A stretch of DNA of 64,000 bases from Maribacter aquimaris (GCF_014596745.1 NZ_JABTCF010000010.1:151246-215245), one strand, 5' to 3'; shown: positions 44,839 through 55,166, numbered from the stretch's first letter. The notes: generated from the letters alone by a model not told the origin. A program made the numbers and translations.

Positions 44839-46170
44839 CTAAGGAGCGGGACTACCATCGCCCGACTTAGATTTTTTAAGTTGTCTTTGTATTTTCTTTA
44901 TGGCGGACTCGATTGATTTTTCAGGTTCTATAATGTTGTATTCTCCCCAGAAATCGGGATCGGAAAACCCGACAGCCTCATCGCCCAAAATAATCGATGT
45001 CTTGATTCTGTCCCTTGCCCTGGGCATTTCGTTGGTTAGGTTCTTTTTCCAATCGGTGACAGCCATCTCGCAGGATAGACTATAGACCGAGTTGAAAAGT
45101 TTTTTATCCCAATCGATTTTAAATTCCAAAAGCACATTACTGTAACCGTAGTACCATTTGCCATCTTTCTCACGATAGTCTACACGATAGGCGACCTTGT
45201 TGGGCCAGACCCTGGCGTTGGCAGGTTTTTTACGGACAAATAATTTAGCGGCCTCATATTTATTGGTAATATTCAAGGAATAAATGGCACTGGTCAAGAT
45301 TTTATGTTCCGCATCGATATATAGTTTGCCCGAATATAATTGTTCCTCAATATTTGGTTTTTGCTTAAAATCGATCACATAAATCTGCCGGTTGTCAACA
45401 CGGGTTGATTGTTCGAAACTAAAATTATATTTACTTAGGGATTTTTCATGAAAAATATACTCGGGGTACTTCATGATATCCACATAAAGTGCGTTGTACG
45501 GTCCGCCCTGTAATTTAAGGGCAACGGTATCAAGTTTACTGTAATCGGTACTTTTACGGGCTTTATAAAGCTTAACCCCGTCTTTCTTGTTTGAGTTGTA
45601 TGGGGTTTTATAAATATTTACAACAGCTTCCGAAAGGGAAACGTTTTTCTTTCTTCTTTTTATGGTTTCCCGATAAAAGGCTGTCATTAGGGTGGGATCA
45701 TCAAAATAATTCTCCCCTCTTCTTTTTAAGGTTTCCCGCACCAATTCCTCAGCATTCTTGGGGACGCTAAGACTAACCTCGCCCAAGGCTTCCACAAAAA
45801 CATCCAAATAAATTTTGTTGTTGTCTTCCTTGAATTGGGAAAGGGGGATCGATTTGTTTTTATACCCTAAAAAAGCGACCAAAACTTTACCTTCCTTCAT
45901 CGATGTGGGTACTTTTAAGGCAAATTCACCCTCTGTATTTGAAATGGTACTGATATTCGTTCCTTCGACGGTAAGTGTGGCAAACACCAATGGTTTTTTG
46001 GATTCGGCATCCATTATCCTTCCTTTAAATTGCTTGTAATTCATTTCTTGCTCTTGAGCTTCCTGAACAAAGGCCGAAGCATCGGGCATGCCTAACAAGC
46101 CCATAAGAAAGAAACAAAGTAATAGGGTATTGAATGCCTTTCGAAACCTAAATAATCGTTTATTCTTCAT
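44839..46170 (-). CDS. Exported carboxypeptidase-like regulatory domain protein
   Basis: A 443-residue exported protein. A signal peptide (FNTLLLCFFLMGLLGMPDAS) precedes a carboxypeptidase-like regulatory beta-sandwich (about 45-125, with FKGRIMDAESKKPLVFATLT and VEGTNISTISNTEGEFALKV). The remaining 300 residues hold long beta-like segments (YVIDFKQKPNIEEQLYSGKL) with no motif I recognise. Such proteins are common in Bacteroidota envelopes and may bind or assemble outer-membrane partners. It is monocistronic, with about 500 empty bases upstream. Confidence 0.72.
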   Translation of the reverse strand: MKNKRLFRFRKAFNTLLLCFFLMGLLGMPDASAFVQEAQEQEMNYKQFKGRIMDAESKKPLVFATLTVEGTNISTISNTEGEFALKVPTSMKEGKVLVAFLGYKNKSIPLSQFKEDNNKIYLDVFVEALGEVSLSVPKNAEELVRETLKRRGENYFDDPTLMTAFYRETIKRRKKNVSLSEAVVNIYKTPYNSNKKDGVKLYKARKSTDYSKLDTVALKLQGGPYNALYVDIMKYPEYIFHEKSLSKYNFSFEQSTRVDNRQIYVIDFKQKPNIEEQLYSGKLYIDAEHKILTSAIYSLNITNKYEAAKLFVRKKPANARVWPNKVAYRVDYREKDGKWYYGYSNVLLEFKIDWDKKLFNSVYSLSCEMAVTDWKKNLTNEMPRARDRIKTSIILGDEAVGFSDPDFWGEYNIIEPEKSIESAIKKIQRQLKKSKSGDGSPAP

Positions 46171-46672
46171 GATGGCTTGTTTTAAATTGGATAGCGCTTT
46201 TGGGTCTATACAAGTTAGTGATAATTACGAACATAAGTTGTTAAAATAAATGGATTAACCCCCTAATGTATAGGGTGCTGATTTTGATGCGTCGTTTGAT
46301 AGGTTTATAAAGATTGTCATTATTTCGTGTATTGAAAATGATTTCTGTCAGGATACTTCTATCTATTATGAATACATTACTGAAAATTTTTTTGAATGCC
46401 CCATAAAATGAGCTCCAGCAGGTAAAGTAACTATTCCTTTGTATGTTGGGTATATCATGTCAAAGTACCGATTTTGATTAGGGTCTATGGGCCAAAGCGT
46501 TAAAAATAAATATAGTGCGAAGGCAAAACAAAATTAGGGTGTAAAACAACGAATCCTTTAAACTGAATGTTCTTGGTCAATCAGACGTATATATGATTTG
46601 ATTTATAAAGTGAGGGAATGTTTTATTTTGTCCCTTTGTATAGGGAAGTATACCTCCTTGTATTGGGTGGGG
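46171..46672. other. Intergenic region between rluF and the envelope protein
   Basis: About 500 AT-rich bases that should contain the promoter for the gene at 44839. I see no gene, no clear hairpin and no exact promoter match. Confidence 0.5.
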
Positions 46673-47413
46673 TTATGAAAGATCATCATGGGTTTTCGAA
46701 GAGGATGCGACCAACCTATTGATTTCGGATAATTCCTCATTTGTCAGATCCCTCCATGTGCCGACAGGGATATCCAACTTTACATTCATGATACGAATGC
46801 GTTTTAATTTTTTGACATTATAGCCTAAATATTCGCACATTCGACGTATTTGTCTATTGAGGCCTTGGGTCAGGATGATCTTAAATTGGTATTTGCCAAG
46901 ACTTTCCACTTCACATTCCCGTGTAACCGTATCCAAAATGGGAACGCCGGTACGCATTTTTTCCAGAAACGCAGGGGTTATGGGTTTGTTTACAGTCACC
47001 AAATATTCTTTTTCATGATGGTTACGGGCGCGGAGGATCTTATTTACGATATCGCCATCATTGGTCATGAATATGAGTCCCTCACTCGGTTTGTCCAACC
47101 GGCCAATCGGAAAGATCCGCGTTGGGTAGTTGATAAAATCCACGATATTGTCTTTTTCAACCCTTGTGTCCGTCGTGCAAACAATGCCTATTGGTTTGTT
47201 GAATGCAAGATAGACGGGTTTGTCCTTAGGGTCTGAAATCAATTCGCCATCAACACGAACTTCATCGCTGGGAATAATTTTTGTACCCATTTCGGGAACT
47301 TTTCCGTTGATGGTGACCCTGCCTTGGTCAATGAGTTTGTCTGCAGCTCTTCGTGAGCAATAACCAACTTCGCTTAAATATTTATTGATTCGGGTTTGTT
47401 TGGGTGCTGACAT
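46673..47413 (-). CDS. rluF: 23S rRNA pseudouridine synthase, RluF type
   Basis: A 246-residue pseudouridine synthase. An S4 RNA-binding domain ([20 protein letters not shown]) is followed by the catalytic motif [19 protein letters not shown], whose Asp is the catalytic residue, and [20 protein letters not shown] near the C-terminus. The stretches [20 protein letters not shown] and [14 protein letters not shown] match E. coli RluF more than RluB or RluE. Its likely target is U2604 (with U2605) in 23S rRNA. The ATG at 47413 is chosen over a TTG at 47461 because the extra residues do not resemble the family. Confidence 0.9.
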   Translation of the reverse strand: MSAPKQTRINKYLSEVGYCSRRAADKLIDQGRVTINGKVPEMGTKIIPSDEVRVDGELISDPKDKPVYLAFNKPIGIVCTTDTRVEKDNIVDFINYPTRIFPIGRLDKPSEGLIFMTNDGDIVNKILRARNHHEKEYLVTVNKPITPAFLEKMRTGVPILDTVTRECEVESLGKYQFKIILTQGLNRQIRRMCEYLGYNVKKLKRIRIMNVKLDIPVGTWRDLTNEELSEINRLVASSSKTHDDLS

Positions 47414-47470
47414 TTGGCCGTATCTTTTGTGACACCACAAATTTAGGGTTTTCCTTCGCAATAAACGAGG

Positions 47471-48700
47471 TTACTTTTTTGTCATCATTTTAAGGGTGAA
47501 GCCGCCTAATACCAAAATGATCACACCCATTACGGCCCAAAGCCAAAATTTATTTTCAAACAAAGGAGCGATTTTGTCTTCTTGTTTTTTGGGAATCGGT
47601 ATGGCTTCCCCTAAATTAACCTGGGTTAAGGAACTGGGGATATTTTTGGAAGTATGCACTAAATCGTAATTTGGAAGATAGGCGTTTTCGTTTCCATAGA
47701 CCAAAAAATACGCCGCCTTACCCGTAAATCGGGCTATTATTTGATGAACGTAGCCTTTTGCAGTCGCATTTTCGATGCTTAAAGGTTGGTTGTCATGGTC
47801 TTCAATGATTACCCTTATTTTTTTTGCCAATACGGAATTGAATGTGAATTCATTCTTTTCGACGGAGTTTAGCGTACCCCGTGTAAGGGTGCGGTAATTG
47901 TATTTCCATCCTTTTTCCGTAGCGACACTGTCATGGGCATATTGAAGTTGAAACGACCGGTAGTAATCAATGTCATTGGCTATATCGAGACTAAGGAAAC
48001 TAATAGGCGCACGTTGGTCCATTACGATTTGGAGTATGGTTTGCTTTTTGTCCTTATCCTTGGAGCTCTCGAGGTTGGCTATATGGATAGTGTTGTATTT
48101 GGCTTTGATGCGATCATCTAAATAAATGTTCGCCCCTTTAAATCTTGGTGTCATTTCACTATGGAATGATATTCGATAATAGCGATACTTTGCATTGGGG
48201 AAATTCAACTGGGTGAAGCGGTAATCGGTCTGCTCATTTTTTATGGATAGTATTCGTGCATCCTTTAGAATCGTAAACCAATTGGATTGCTCCTGACTGC
48301 CTTCCAACGTCACCTTCCAATCGAAATTTTCATTTTTGAAATTCAATAAAATCCCATTCAAGGTTTCTTTGGTGGGTACCTCAAAAGTATAGTAATGGTC
48401 GTGTTGCTTGTTTGTGGTATTGATCAATTCAAAGTCAATTTCCTTTTGTATGTGTTTCTCCCTTTCGATTCGTAAGAGATAAGGGGCCTCAAGGGTGTCT
48501 TTTGGGGTTATGCCATATATGCGGATATCCGCCAGGTTGTTCGATACCTTCGTAAAAACCGAAGGTGGTAATTCGAAGGAATGCCATTGGTCCGTAATAC
48601 CCAGGATTTCCCTTTTGGTATTATAATCCCCGATTTGGGCAAGGGCAACCGCACTAAAGAGAAGACTGACCAATAGACTGATCTTAGTTCGTTTCATCAT
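47471..48700 (-). CDS. DUF3999 domain-containing membrane protein
   Basis: A 409-residue protein with an N-terminal signal (ISLLVSLLFSAVALAQ), a large beta-rich periplasmic part recognisable as DUF3999 (WHSFELPPSVFTKVSNNLAD and IRIYGITPKDTLEAPYLLRI) and one C-terminal membrane anchor (FWLWAVMGVIILVLGGFTL). DUF3999 genes are regularly found beside DUF2339 genes, as here, where the upstream gene overlaps by 17 bases. The pair presumably forms an envelope complex; its role is unknown. Confidence 0.85.
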   Translation of the reverse strand: MMKRTKISLLVSLLFSAVALAQIGDYNTKREILGITDQWHSFELPPSVFTKVSNNLADIRIYGITPKDTLEAPYLLRIEREKHIQKEIDFELINTTNKQHDHYYTFEVPTKETLNGILLNFKNENFDWKVTLEGSQEQSNWFTILKDARILSIKNEQTDYRFTQLNFPNAKYRYYRISFHSEMTPRFKGANIYLDDRIKAKYNTIHIANLESSKDKDKKQTILQIVMDQRAPISFLSLDIANDIDYYRSFQLQYAHDSVATEKGWKYNYRTLTRGTLNSVEKNEFTFNSVLAKKIRVIIEDHDNQPLSIENATAKGYVHQIIARFTGKAAYFLVYGNENAYLPNYDLVHTSKNIPSSLTQVNLGEAIPIPKKQEDKIAPLFENKFWLWAVMGVIILVLGGFTLKMMTKK

Positions 48701-51044
48701 CTGATATTCTGTTTTTATACTTATTGTAAAGGAATGAAATGATCAACAACAATACCCCTAAAGAAACAAAAACAATGGTTTTTGATATGGTGTTGAGCGA
48801 TGCGATATCATAGAAGAATAATTTGATCAAGGTAAGCCCGAATAGAATCATGGCAACGAGACGTAAGAATTTCTTGTTTTGCCAAATCCCCAGAACAACC
48901 ATGACCAAGGCATATATACCCCAAAATATGCTCAGGCCTAGTTTGTAACTTTGATGGGATCCAACCATATGCATCCAGTGGATCAATTCGCTACTCGCAA
49001 CCCAAAGAATGCTTATATGAAGGATGATTTCGAAGGGTATGTTGAAGTTTATTTTCATGAAAGCTTGACGTATCAATCTATACAGGCTAATCAATAAAAG
49101 CGCCACAAACGCAAAGGTTATATAGCGAATGATGATATTAAAGATCCCTATGTTATAATATTCTGAAAGGGTTTGGTCAATGTAACTTTCCCTTAATTCG
49201 CTGAGTTCATACAATCCCATGGTAAGAAATATCAATAGGGCGAATAGACCAGCGGTAAGCGAAACAATGCCTAAAACCCGGTTTTTCGGTTTTTTGATAT
49301 TCACCAAATTCAACGCAGCGATAAACATAAGGGAATAGTTGAGCAACCATATATTGCCTGTACTACGAATATCGGGATTGTACTTGAGGTATTCGTATTC
49401 GTTGGTTATCGCAACTTCAGAACCATAGTACAACGTATCCCAATAATACTGGATTTCCAAGAACAGGCTAAAGAAGAGTATAATGAGCCAGATACTTGGG
49501 ATTGCGTAAGTCATGATTGTGGGAAACGAAGTGTTTTTGGCGTTTTCCTTAGGATGTGCTACAGTGTTGTTTACCCAATTGATAAAGCCAAAGGCACCTA
49601 AGAACAATATAGAGCTCAAAAAGGTGACATTGAAAACAGGTCGCATGGTGGAGTCTTGACCTTGGAAGATGTAGTAGCTTAGCTCCCAATCCTGTATTAG
49701 GCTGAATACCGCTAAAACCATCAAAGGATAGGAGAGGTACTCGTAGACAACAACATTCTTTTTACGTCCTATCCAGAATAATAGGGCAGCTTCAAACGCC
49801 CATAAAAGGGTGACCCAATTGCCGTCCAATTGAACGGGAATGGCAATGGTCAAGAAAACCAGGACCATTCCTGAAACCAAATAGTATAGATTGCGGTCGG
49901 CCAATTTCCTTTTGTGGATGATCAAGCTTACGATAAAGTGTAGCATGGCATTGCAGAGGGTGAAAACCCCCAAGAGTTGTACTCCGGTATCATTTTGCGA
50001 AAGTAACCCATAACCGAATCCGTAAAATATAAACGCATTGAGTAATAGGAGTACGATATCTGAATTTTTGAATTTTTCAGAGACCTTTAATTTATATACT
50101 AGAAAAGTAGCATAGAAAATAAGGAAGAAAACACTTAAGAATATCAGGGCAGTTGTAAAATGTGCTTCATAATCATAGGAGAACCCCGTCCAACTGGCAA
50201 ATACAAGCCAAGTAATGACGAAAGATGAGTAGTAAAGGGACTTCCAGTATCTTTTATAGGAAATGATCAAAATGCCGATATTTATAATCGCCATATAAGA
50301 AAAAAGAACAGATGTACTCCCAGAGTCGTTACTCAGTAAGAAGGGTACGGCATAGGCGCCCACAAGACCGATATGGGCAATTACCTGTTTGTTGTAATGC
50401 AATGCGGCCACGACTCCGAAAGCGGTAAAAACAAGCATTAGGGCAAAAGTCATGAGCTGCGGAAATAAATCGTAAAAACTATAAGCCGCAAAGGTTATAA
50501 AATAGAGAATGGCCAAGGCCCCACTTACAAGTACGGCACTGTAGTTTTCATATTTTTCCTTGAGTTTTATGCCGAAACCCAATAGGCCCAAACCAGCAGA
50601 ATAGCCAAGGATAATTCGAGTCAACGGACTTATCAGGTTGTTTTCAATAGAGTATTTTGCGCCTATGGCAACCCCGAGGACGGTAATCACGATTCCAATT
50701 TTATTGATGAGGTTTTCACCGATGAACCTTTCCCAATTCGATTTGGTCTTTATTTTTTGCACCAACTTGGGTTTCACATTTTCTTTTGGTAGCCCAACCG
50801 TAATGGGTTCGATAGCGAATTCCTTTGTGACTTCCCCTTTCGGGATGGGGGTGTCTATTGGTTTTTCGACCACAGGCTGTGGTGTAATGGTCTTTTTTGT
50901 TTCCGAAAATTCGGCCCCCATTTTTTTTAAGGCTTCGATTTCCTTGTATAGGGTCATGAGTTCTTTCGCAAAACCTTCTTGTTTGCTAAGTAGGGTCTCT
51001 AGTTTTTGGTTGAGCTCGTCAATGCGGTTTTGATGGTCTTGCAT
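48684..51044 (-). CDS. DUF2339 polytopic membrane protein
   Basis: A 786-residue protein with an N-terminal coiled coil (RIDELNQKLETLLSKQEGFA), a proline-rich linker and more than twenty hydrophobic segments, the DUF2339 family layout. The start of the membrane part, NWERFIGENLINKIGIVITV then LGVAIGAKYSIENN, is the conserved core phrase of the family. Its end overlaps the start of the DUF3999 gene by 17 bases. The function of the family is unknown. Confidence 0.88.
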   Translation of the reverse strand: MQDHQNRIDELNQKLETLLSKQEGFAKELMTLYKEIEALKKMGAEFSETKKTITPQPVVEKPIDTPIPKGEVTKEFAIEPITVGLPKENVKPKLVQKIKTKSNWERFIGENLINKIGIVITVLGVAIGAKYSIENNLISPLTRIILGYSAGLGLLGFGIKLKEKYENYSAVLVSGALAILYFITFAAYSFYDLFPQLMTFALMLVFTAFGVVAALHYNKQVIAHIGLVGAYAVPFLLSNDSGSTSVLFSYMAIINIGILIISYKRYWKSLYYSSFVITWLVFASWTGFSYDYEAHFTTALIFLSVFFLIFYATFLVYKLKVSEKFKNSDIVLLLLNAFIFYGFGYGLLSQNDTGVQLLGVFTLCNAMLHFIVSLIIHKRKLADRNLYYLVSGMVLVFLTIAIPVQLDGNWVTLLWAFEAALLFWIGRKKNVVVYEYLSYPLMVLAVFSLIQDWELSYYIFQGQDSTMRPVFNVTFLSSILFLGAFGFINWVNNTVAHPKENAKNTSFPTIMTYAIPSIWLIILFFSLFLEIQYYWDTLYYGSEVAITNEYEYLKYNPDIRSTGNIWLLNYSLMFIAALNLVNIKKPKNRVLGIVSLTAGLFALLIFLTMGLYELSELRESYIDQTLSEYYNIGIFNIIIRYITFAFVALLLISLYRLIRQAFMKINFNIPFEIILHISILWVASSELIHWMHMVGSHQSYKLGLSIFWGIYALVMVVLGIWQNKKFLRLVAMILFGLTLIKLFFYDIASLNTISKTIVFVSLGVLLLIISFLYNKYKNRISDDETN

Positions 51045-51176
51045 AGGTCTGGTTTATGTCCCAAAATGGGGTAAAAAGGCTGAATTCGGTTTTTGGCTAA
51101 CACTAAAACGATATAATCATGGATTTATTGATGGGAATTTTCCGTTCTGGGATAAGTTCTTTTTTGTAATACTACC

Positions 51177-52322
51177 TTAATCTTTCTTTGATTGTAATCC
51201 ATAATTGTATATCTCCTTGCCCAATGTGGCTAAAAAGGGAATGCCAATGGAATCATATTCGTAGACATTGTCATTGAAAATGCCATCTTCATTGACAAGT
51301 ATTGTGGCGGTCAGTAAAAATTCCACATTGTTTTTAGGGTCGTGTATGTAAGCACAGTCGGTTAGGGTGCCATAGGCATAGCCCACCTTATTTCGTATTT
51401 TTATATAATCGGGAATAGCTGCCTTACTGTCCCCGTACATCAAGAATTTAACATAGCTATCGTAGTATTCCTTTGGGTCATAGCCGGCCTCCCTGGGTAA
51501 GGTTTGCATGGCCTCTAGGAGAAAATCACGTTGTGTGGTGCTTAGGTCGAATCGTTCACTGGGATCGAAGCATTCGGGGAAAACAATTCTCTTTAGCACA
51601 TTGTGCTGTGCATTTATGGGGTAATAATTTTTTAGGCTAAAGTCGAAAGGTTCGTCTACAAGTCCATCCTCATCATCATAATAGGCCTTGCCTTTGTGTA
51701 TTTTGTTCATATCCAAGGGGATGGCGCTGGTGTTGATCGTGTTCTTCAACATGGTCGTAGTAGAGTCGTTTAAATAGACTACAAGGGGTTTGGTAGTGAT
51801 TTCATAGGCATCGTCAGAAGACAATCGGTGCGAAATACGAACGGCATCGATACCTTTCTGTTTTAATTTTCCATTGATCGCATCCTGTCCCAAAAATTCA
51901 AATAAACGATTGTTCGCCGCATTATCACTGATGGTGAAAATTTTCATGATGTCAGAGGCAAATGTGGTTTCCATAGTATCGCCTTCCACATAAAACCTGG
52001 TATTTCTATGGAGCGAATCCATATGGTTCAATTTCTCAAGCGTCAAGGCGGCAATAGGTAATTTTATGGTACTGGCAGGGTAGAAATAGTTGGTGTCATT
52101 GACTTGAAAGTCGTGGTCTTCGAAAATAACACTGTCACCTGCCCTTATTATTTTAGTGAATTTTATTTGTACTTCGTAGGAATCCAGACTGTCGATTACC
52201 CTTTTTATTTTAAGGTCTTTGGAAGCTAGTGCATAGTCCAGGGCATTGGTGTATTGGGGTGGTTTTTTGCAAGCGGTTGAAAAAACCATTATGATCAGGA
52301 AGGGAAGTGTTTTTTGGATCAT
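51177..52322 (-). CDS. Lipoprotein serine hydrolase with class A beta-lactamase fold
   Basis: A 381-residue lipoprotein (lipobox VFSTAC). Catalytic motifs of the beta-lactamase/penicillin-binding group are visible: S84-T-I-K87 (YPASTIKLPIAA), S132-D-N134 (FTISDNAANNRL) and a KTG-like segment (NKVGYAYG). The insert-rich length exceeds typical class A enzymes of about 290 residues, and the KTG motif is altered, so a peptidase or transpeptidase-type activity in the periplasm is as likely as beta-lactam hydrolysis. The ATG at 52322 is preferred to a TTG at 52340 because it gives a proper lipoprotein signal. The small 79-residue gene lies 19 bases upstream. Confidence 0.8.
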   Translation of the reverse strand: MIQKTLPFLIIMVFSTACKKPPQYTNALDYALASKDLKIKRVIDSLDSYEVQIKFTKIIRAGDSVIFEDHDFQVNDTNYFYPASTIKLPIAALTLEKLNHMDSLHRNTRFYVEGDTMETTFASDIMKIFTISDNAANNRLFEFLGQDAINGKLKQKGIDAVRISHRLSSDDAYEITTKPLVVYLNDSTTTMLKNTINTSAIPLDMNKIHKGKAYYDDEDGLVDEPFDFSLKNYYPINAQHNVLKRIVFPECFDPSERFDLSTTQRDFLLEAMQTLPREAGYDPKEYYDSYVKFLMYGDSKAAIPDYIKIRNKVGYAYGTLTDCAYIHDPKNNVEFLLTATILVNEDGIFNDNVYEYDSIGIPFLATLGKEIYNYGLQSKKD

Positions 52323-52341
52323 CCGTTGTTCTTGGAGCAAA

Positions 52342-52581
52342 TTATTCTTGGTATACTTCGGCCCGATGGGGTTTTAGGGCATCACGGACGGCAATCATGT
52401 CTTTTTCCTCTACGACCATATAGGCCAAACTATGCATTTCATTGATATGTTCGTGCCCGGTGATTTGCGGTTCAAGGTTCTCAATAAGGATATATTCCTT
52501 TAAATGAATTTCATGATGTTCAGCGGTTTTTGCCGCTGCAGGGCCCCGAAAGTCCCAAATAAGCCTGATTTTCCTGTTCAT
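52342..52581 (-). CDS. Small conserved-type hypothetical protein
   Basis: A 79-residue soluble protein rich in His and Glu (RKIRLIWDFRGPAAAKTAEHHEIHLKEY is its opening region, broken here into two parts: RKIRLIWDFRGPAAAK and TAEHHEIHLKEY). No membrane segment or signal is visible. It is upstream of the serine hydrolase and probably in the same transcript. Several His residues could bind metal. I cannot name a family. Confidence 0.65.
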   Translation of the reverse strand: MNRKIRLIWDFRGPAAAKTAEHHEIHLKEYILIENLEPQITGHEHINEMHSLAYMVVEEKDMIAVRDALKPHRAEVYQE

Positions 52582-52804
52582 TGCTTTATTCCTCTTTGCT
52601 ACTTTATGATTCGCCTAAATTAATTCTTTTTGGAGAGTTGTTCTACTTTTTGGGTTTTTCTCCTTGGAAATTGGATTATCGGTCATAGTTGGGAAGGACT
52701 ACATTTTTGGTGCCATTGGGTAGGTACTGGCGTCAGGTGTCTGTTTTTTAACGGAATGCGGTTTGCATTTATGTGTAAATTGTGTTAATGAAAGCCTATA
52801 TCAC

Positions 52805-52834
52805 TTGTTTAACAGGTTGTAATTGTTATTTTTG
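52805..52834 (+). promoter_or_regulatory. Bacteroidota-type promoter of the parvulin/surA/moxR operon
   Basis: TTG at 52805-52807, exactly 19 bases, then TATTTTTG at 52827-52834, a full match to TTG-N19-TAnnTTTG. The ATG of the first gene follows only four bases later, so the transcript must be leaderless or nearly so. The position also shows that the true start is 52839 and not the in-frame ATG at 52782, which precedes the promoter. Confidence 0.75.
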
Positions 52835-52838
52835 CGGG

Positions 52839-53726
52839 ATGTTTTTTAGATTGAAAAATACTTTTCCAGTTCGATATACTTGGGTGGTTTTAGTCCTGCT
52901 CGGTATGTCCTGCAATTCGTTATTGAAAGATCATGCCGATCAGGAACCGATTGCCCGTGTGGGGGAATTGTATTTGTACAAGGACGATATAGCACCACTC
53001 TTCACGGAAAATATGAGTGAGGCGGATAGTATATCGTTTGTGACCGACTATATCAATAATTGGGCATCCAAGCAGTTATTGCTTTCAAAGGCCAAGATCA
53101 ATCTATCAGAAGAAAAACTAGCAGAATTCGATGCATTGGTAAAAACCTATAGGACCGATTTATATACCCGGGCTTATAAAGAGGCATTGGTGCAACAAGG
53201 GAGTGATACGGTCATTAGCAAATCCCAATTGGAAAGCTTTTACGAAAAGGAAAAGGAGAATTTCAAACTCAAGGAAAAACTGATCAGCCTTAGATTCATT
53301 CACTTACCACCCCAATTCATGGATAAGGAAACGGTGGCGGATAAATTGAAAAGTTTTAAGGAAGAGGATATTGAATATTTGGATTCCATAGGGGTGCAAT
53401 TCAAAAAGTTGAACTTCAATGATTCCATTTGGGTCAGTGCCTCGAGGGTGCAGGAAGAAATACCTCCTTTGACCCTTGAAAATCAGGATAGATACTTAAA
53501 AAAATCACAATTTTTTGAATTGCAGGATTCATTAGGGGTATATTTGGCAAAGATTACGGGAGTGTTGGATGTTAATGACATTGCACCCTTGTCCTATATA
53601 GAACCATCAATTCGACAAGTGCTTCTCAATCGCAGAAAGTTGGACTATATTAGAAAATTGGAAACCGAGATAATAGATGAAGCTATTAAAGAAAAAGAAT
53701 TCGAAGTCTATGCACAAGACAAATAA
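52839..53726 (+). CDS. Parvulin-like periplasmic lipoprotein
   Basis: A 295-residue lipoprotein (lipobox LLGMSCNS). A long helical N-terminal region is followed by a segment resembling a parvulin peptidyl-prolyl isomerase fold (YEKEKENFKLKEKLISLRFIH, then ITGVLDVNDIAPLSYIEPSI at the end of the domain), but several of the usual core residues are not obvious, so it may be a chaperone rather than an isomerase. It overlaps the SurA-like gene by 17 bases. The start is set by the promoter that ends four bases upstream. Both proteins presumably assist outer-membrane protein folding. Confidence 0.72.
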   Translation: MFFRLKNTFPVRYTWVVLVLLGMSCNSLLKDHADQEPIARVGELYLYKDDIAPLFTENMSEADSISFVTDYINNWASKQLLLSKAKINLSEEKLAEFDALVKTYRTDLYTRAYKEALVQQGSDTVISKSQLESFYEKEKENFKLKEKLISLRFIHLPPQFMDKETVADKLKSFKEEDIEYLDSIGVQFKKLNFNDSIWVSASRVQEEIPPLTLENQDRYLKKSQFFELQDSLGVYLAKITGVLDVNDIAPLSYIEPSIRQVLLNRRKLDYIRKLETEIIDEAIKEKEFEVYAQDK

Positions 53727-55161
53727 AATTACCCTTTTACTATCCTTATTGTTTATTTCAGGAAGTGTTTTTTCCCAAGTACCCGACGAAGTTCCAGATA
53801 CGCAGATTGAGCCACCCTTGCCAGAGTTACAGGCCGACAAGGGTGTAACCAAGGACTCGACCTCTAATTTCAAAAAAGTGAAATTGGATGGTATTGCTGC
53901 AGTTGTTGGGGATTATGTGATTTTGGAATCCGATATTGAAAAAACCTTGATCGACCTTAAAAATCAAGGGGCCATGTCAGAGGATATCACCCGCTGTGGT
54001 CTGTTGGGAAAATTAATGGAAGATCGTTTGTATGCCCACCAGGCGGTACAGGATAGTTTGTTGGTTTCCGATGATGAGGTGAGTTTAACTACCGAAAGAC
54101 AAATCCAATCCTTTGTGGCCCAAATGGGTTCTATGGAAAAATTGCTGAAGTTCTACAAAAAAGAGGATGAGGCAAGCTTAAGGGAAGACATTAACAAGAT
54201 CAACAAACTACGAATGCTTTCTGAAAAAATGCAGAATAGCATCATTTCCGAAATAGAGATAACACCCGAAGAGGTTCGCCAATTCTTCAATAAGATACCG
54301 AAGGATGAACGTCCGGTTTTTGGTGCTGAGTTGGAAATATCCCAAATCATTAAGCAACCTAAGGCTACTGAGGCTGAAAAACAAAAGGTCATTGACAAGC
54401 TGAAGGCCATAAAGGCGGATGTTGAGGACAATGATGCCAAATTCAGTGTTAAGGCCATTCTGTACTCACAGGATCCTGGGTCTAAATCAAAAGGTGGTTT
54501 TTATAGTATCACCAAGGATACCGGTTTCGACAAAACCTTTAAGGATGTTGCCTTTAGCTTACAGGAAGGTGAGGTATCCGAACCCTTTGAGACCATGTTT
54601 GGATTTCATTTGGTATATATCGAAAAAATAAGGGGTCAAGAACTCGATTTACGCCATATACTCATAACCCCAGAGATTTCCCAAGAATCATTGGATGAGG
54701 CCAAGTCCGAATTGGATACGATACGCAAGCATATCATGGATGGTAGATACTCTTTCGCTGATGCTGCCCGTAATTTTTCGGATGAAAAAGAAACCAAATT
54801 TGATGGGGGGTTATTGCGAAACCCGATTACCTACGATTCTAGGTTTGAGTTGACCAAAATGGATCCGACCCTTTACAATCAGGTACGGAACTTAAAGGAT
54901 AATGAGATTTCATACCCTATCCTAGAGCAGGACCCAAGGGGGGGTGGACCAAAGTATAAGATTCTGAAAGTTACCAATAGGTACGATGAGCATGTGGCTG
55001 ATTTTGCCAAGGATTATACAAGGATTCAACAACTTGCCCTAACGGAAAAACAGTATAATGCCATAAAAAAATGGATGGGCAAACATATTGATGATACCTA
55101 TATCAGTGTTAATGAAGCCAATAGGGACTGTGATTTTGCTAATAACTGGGTTAAGGAATAG
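53710..55161 (+). CDS. surA: SurA-like periplasmic peptidyl-prolyl isomerase
   Basis: A 483-residue exported protein with a signal peptide (TLLLSLLFISGSVFSQ). It shows the SurA layout: an N-terminal chaperone region beginning VKLDGIAAVVGDYVILESDI, then two parvulin domains. The first contains ISQIIKQPKAT and KSKGGFYSI with SLQEGEVSEPFETMFGFHLV; the second contains DLRHILITPE and FDGGLLRNPITY. It should help fold outer-membrane beta-barrels such as the SusC protein. The ATG at 53710 lies within the end of the preceding gene. It is followed by a MoxR ATPase after five bases. Confidence 0.85.
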   Translation: MHKTNKITLLLSLLFISGSVFSQVPDEVPDTQIEPPLPELQADKGVTKDSTSNFKKVKLDGIAAVVGDYVILESDIEKTLIDLKNQGAMSEDITRCGLLGKLMEDRLYAHQAVQDSLLVSDDEVSLTTERQIQSFVAQMGSMEKLLKFYKKEDEASLREDINKINKLRMLSEKMQNSIISEIEITPEEVRQFFNKIPKDERPVFGAELEISQIIKQPKATEAEKQKVIDKLKAIKADVEDNDAKFSVKAILYSQDPGSKSKGGFYSITKDTGFDKTFKDVAFSLQEGEVSEPFETMFGFHLVYIEKIRGQELDLRHILITPEISQESLDEAKSELDTIRKHIMDGRYSFADAARNFSDEKETKFDGGLLRNPITYDSRFELTKMDPTLYNQVRNLKDNEISYPILEQDPRGGGPKYKILKVTNRYDEHVADFAKDYTRIQQLALTEKQYNAIKKWMGKHIDDTYISVNEANRDCDFANNWVKE

Positions 55162-55166
55162 GGGGG

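Noticed and set aside
52782..52838. Upstream ATG extension of the parvulin-like lipoprotein
   Set aside because: A full promoter match lies inside this extension, and only the later start gives a lipoprotein signal.
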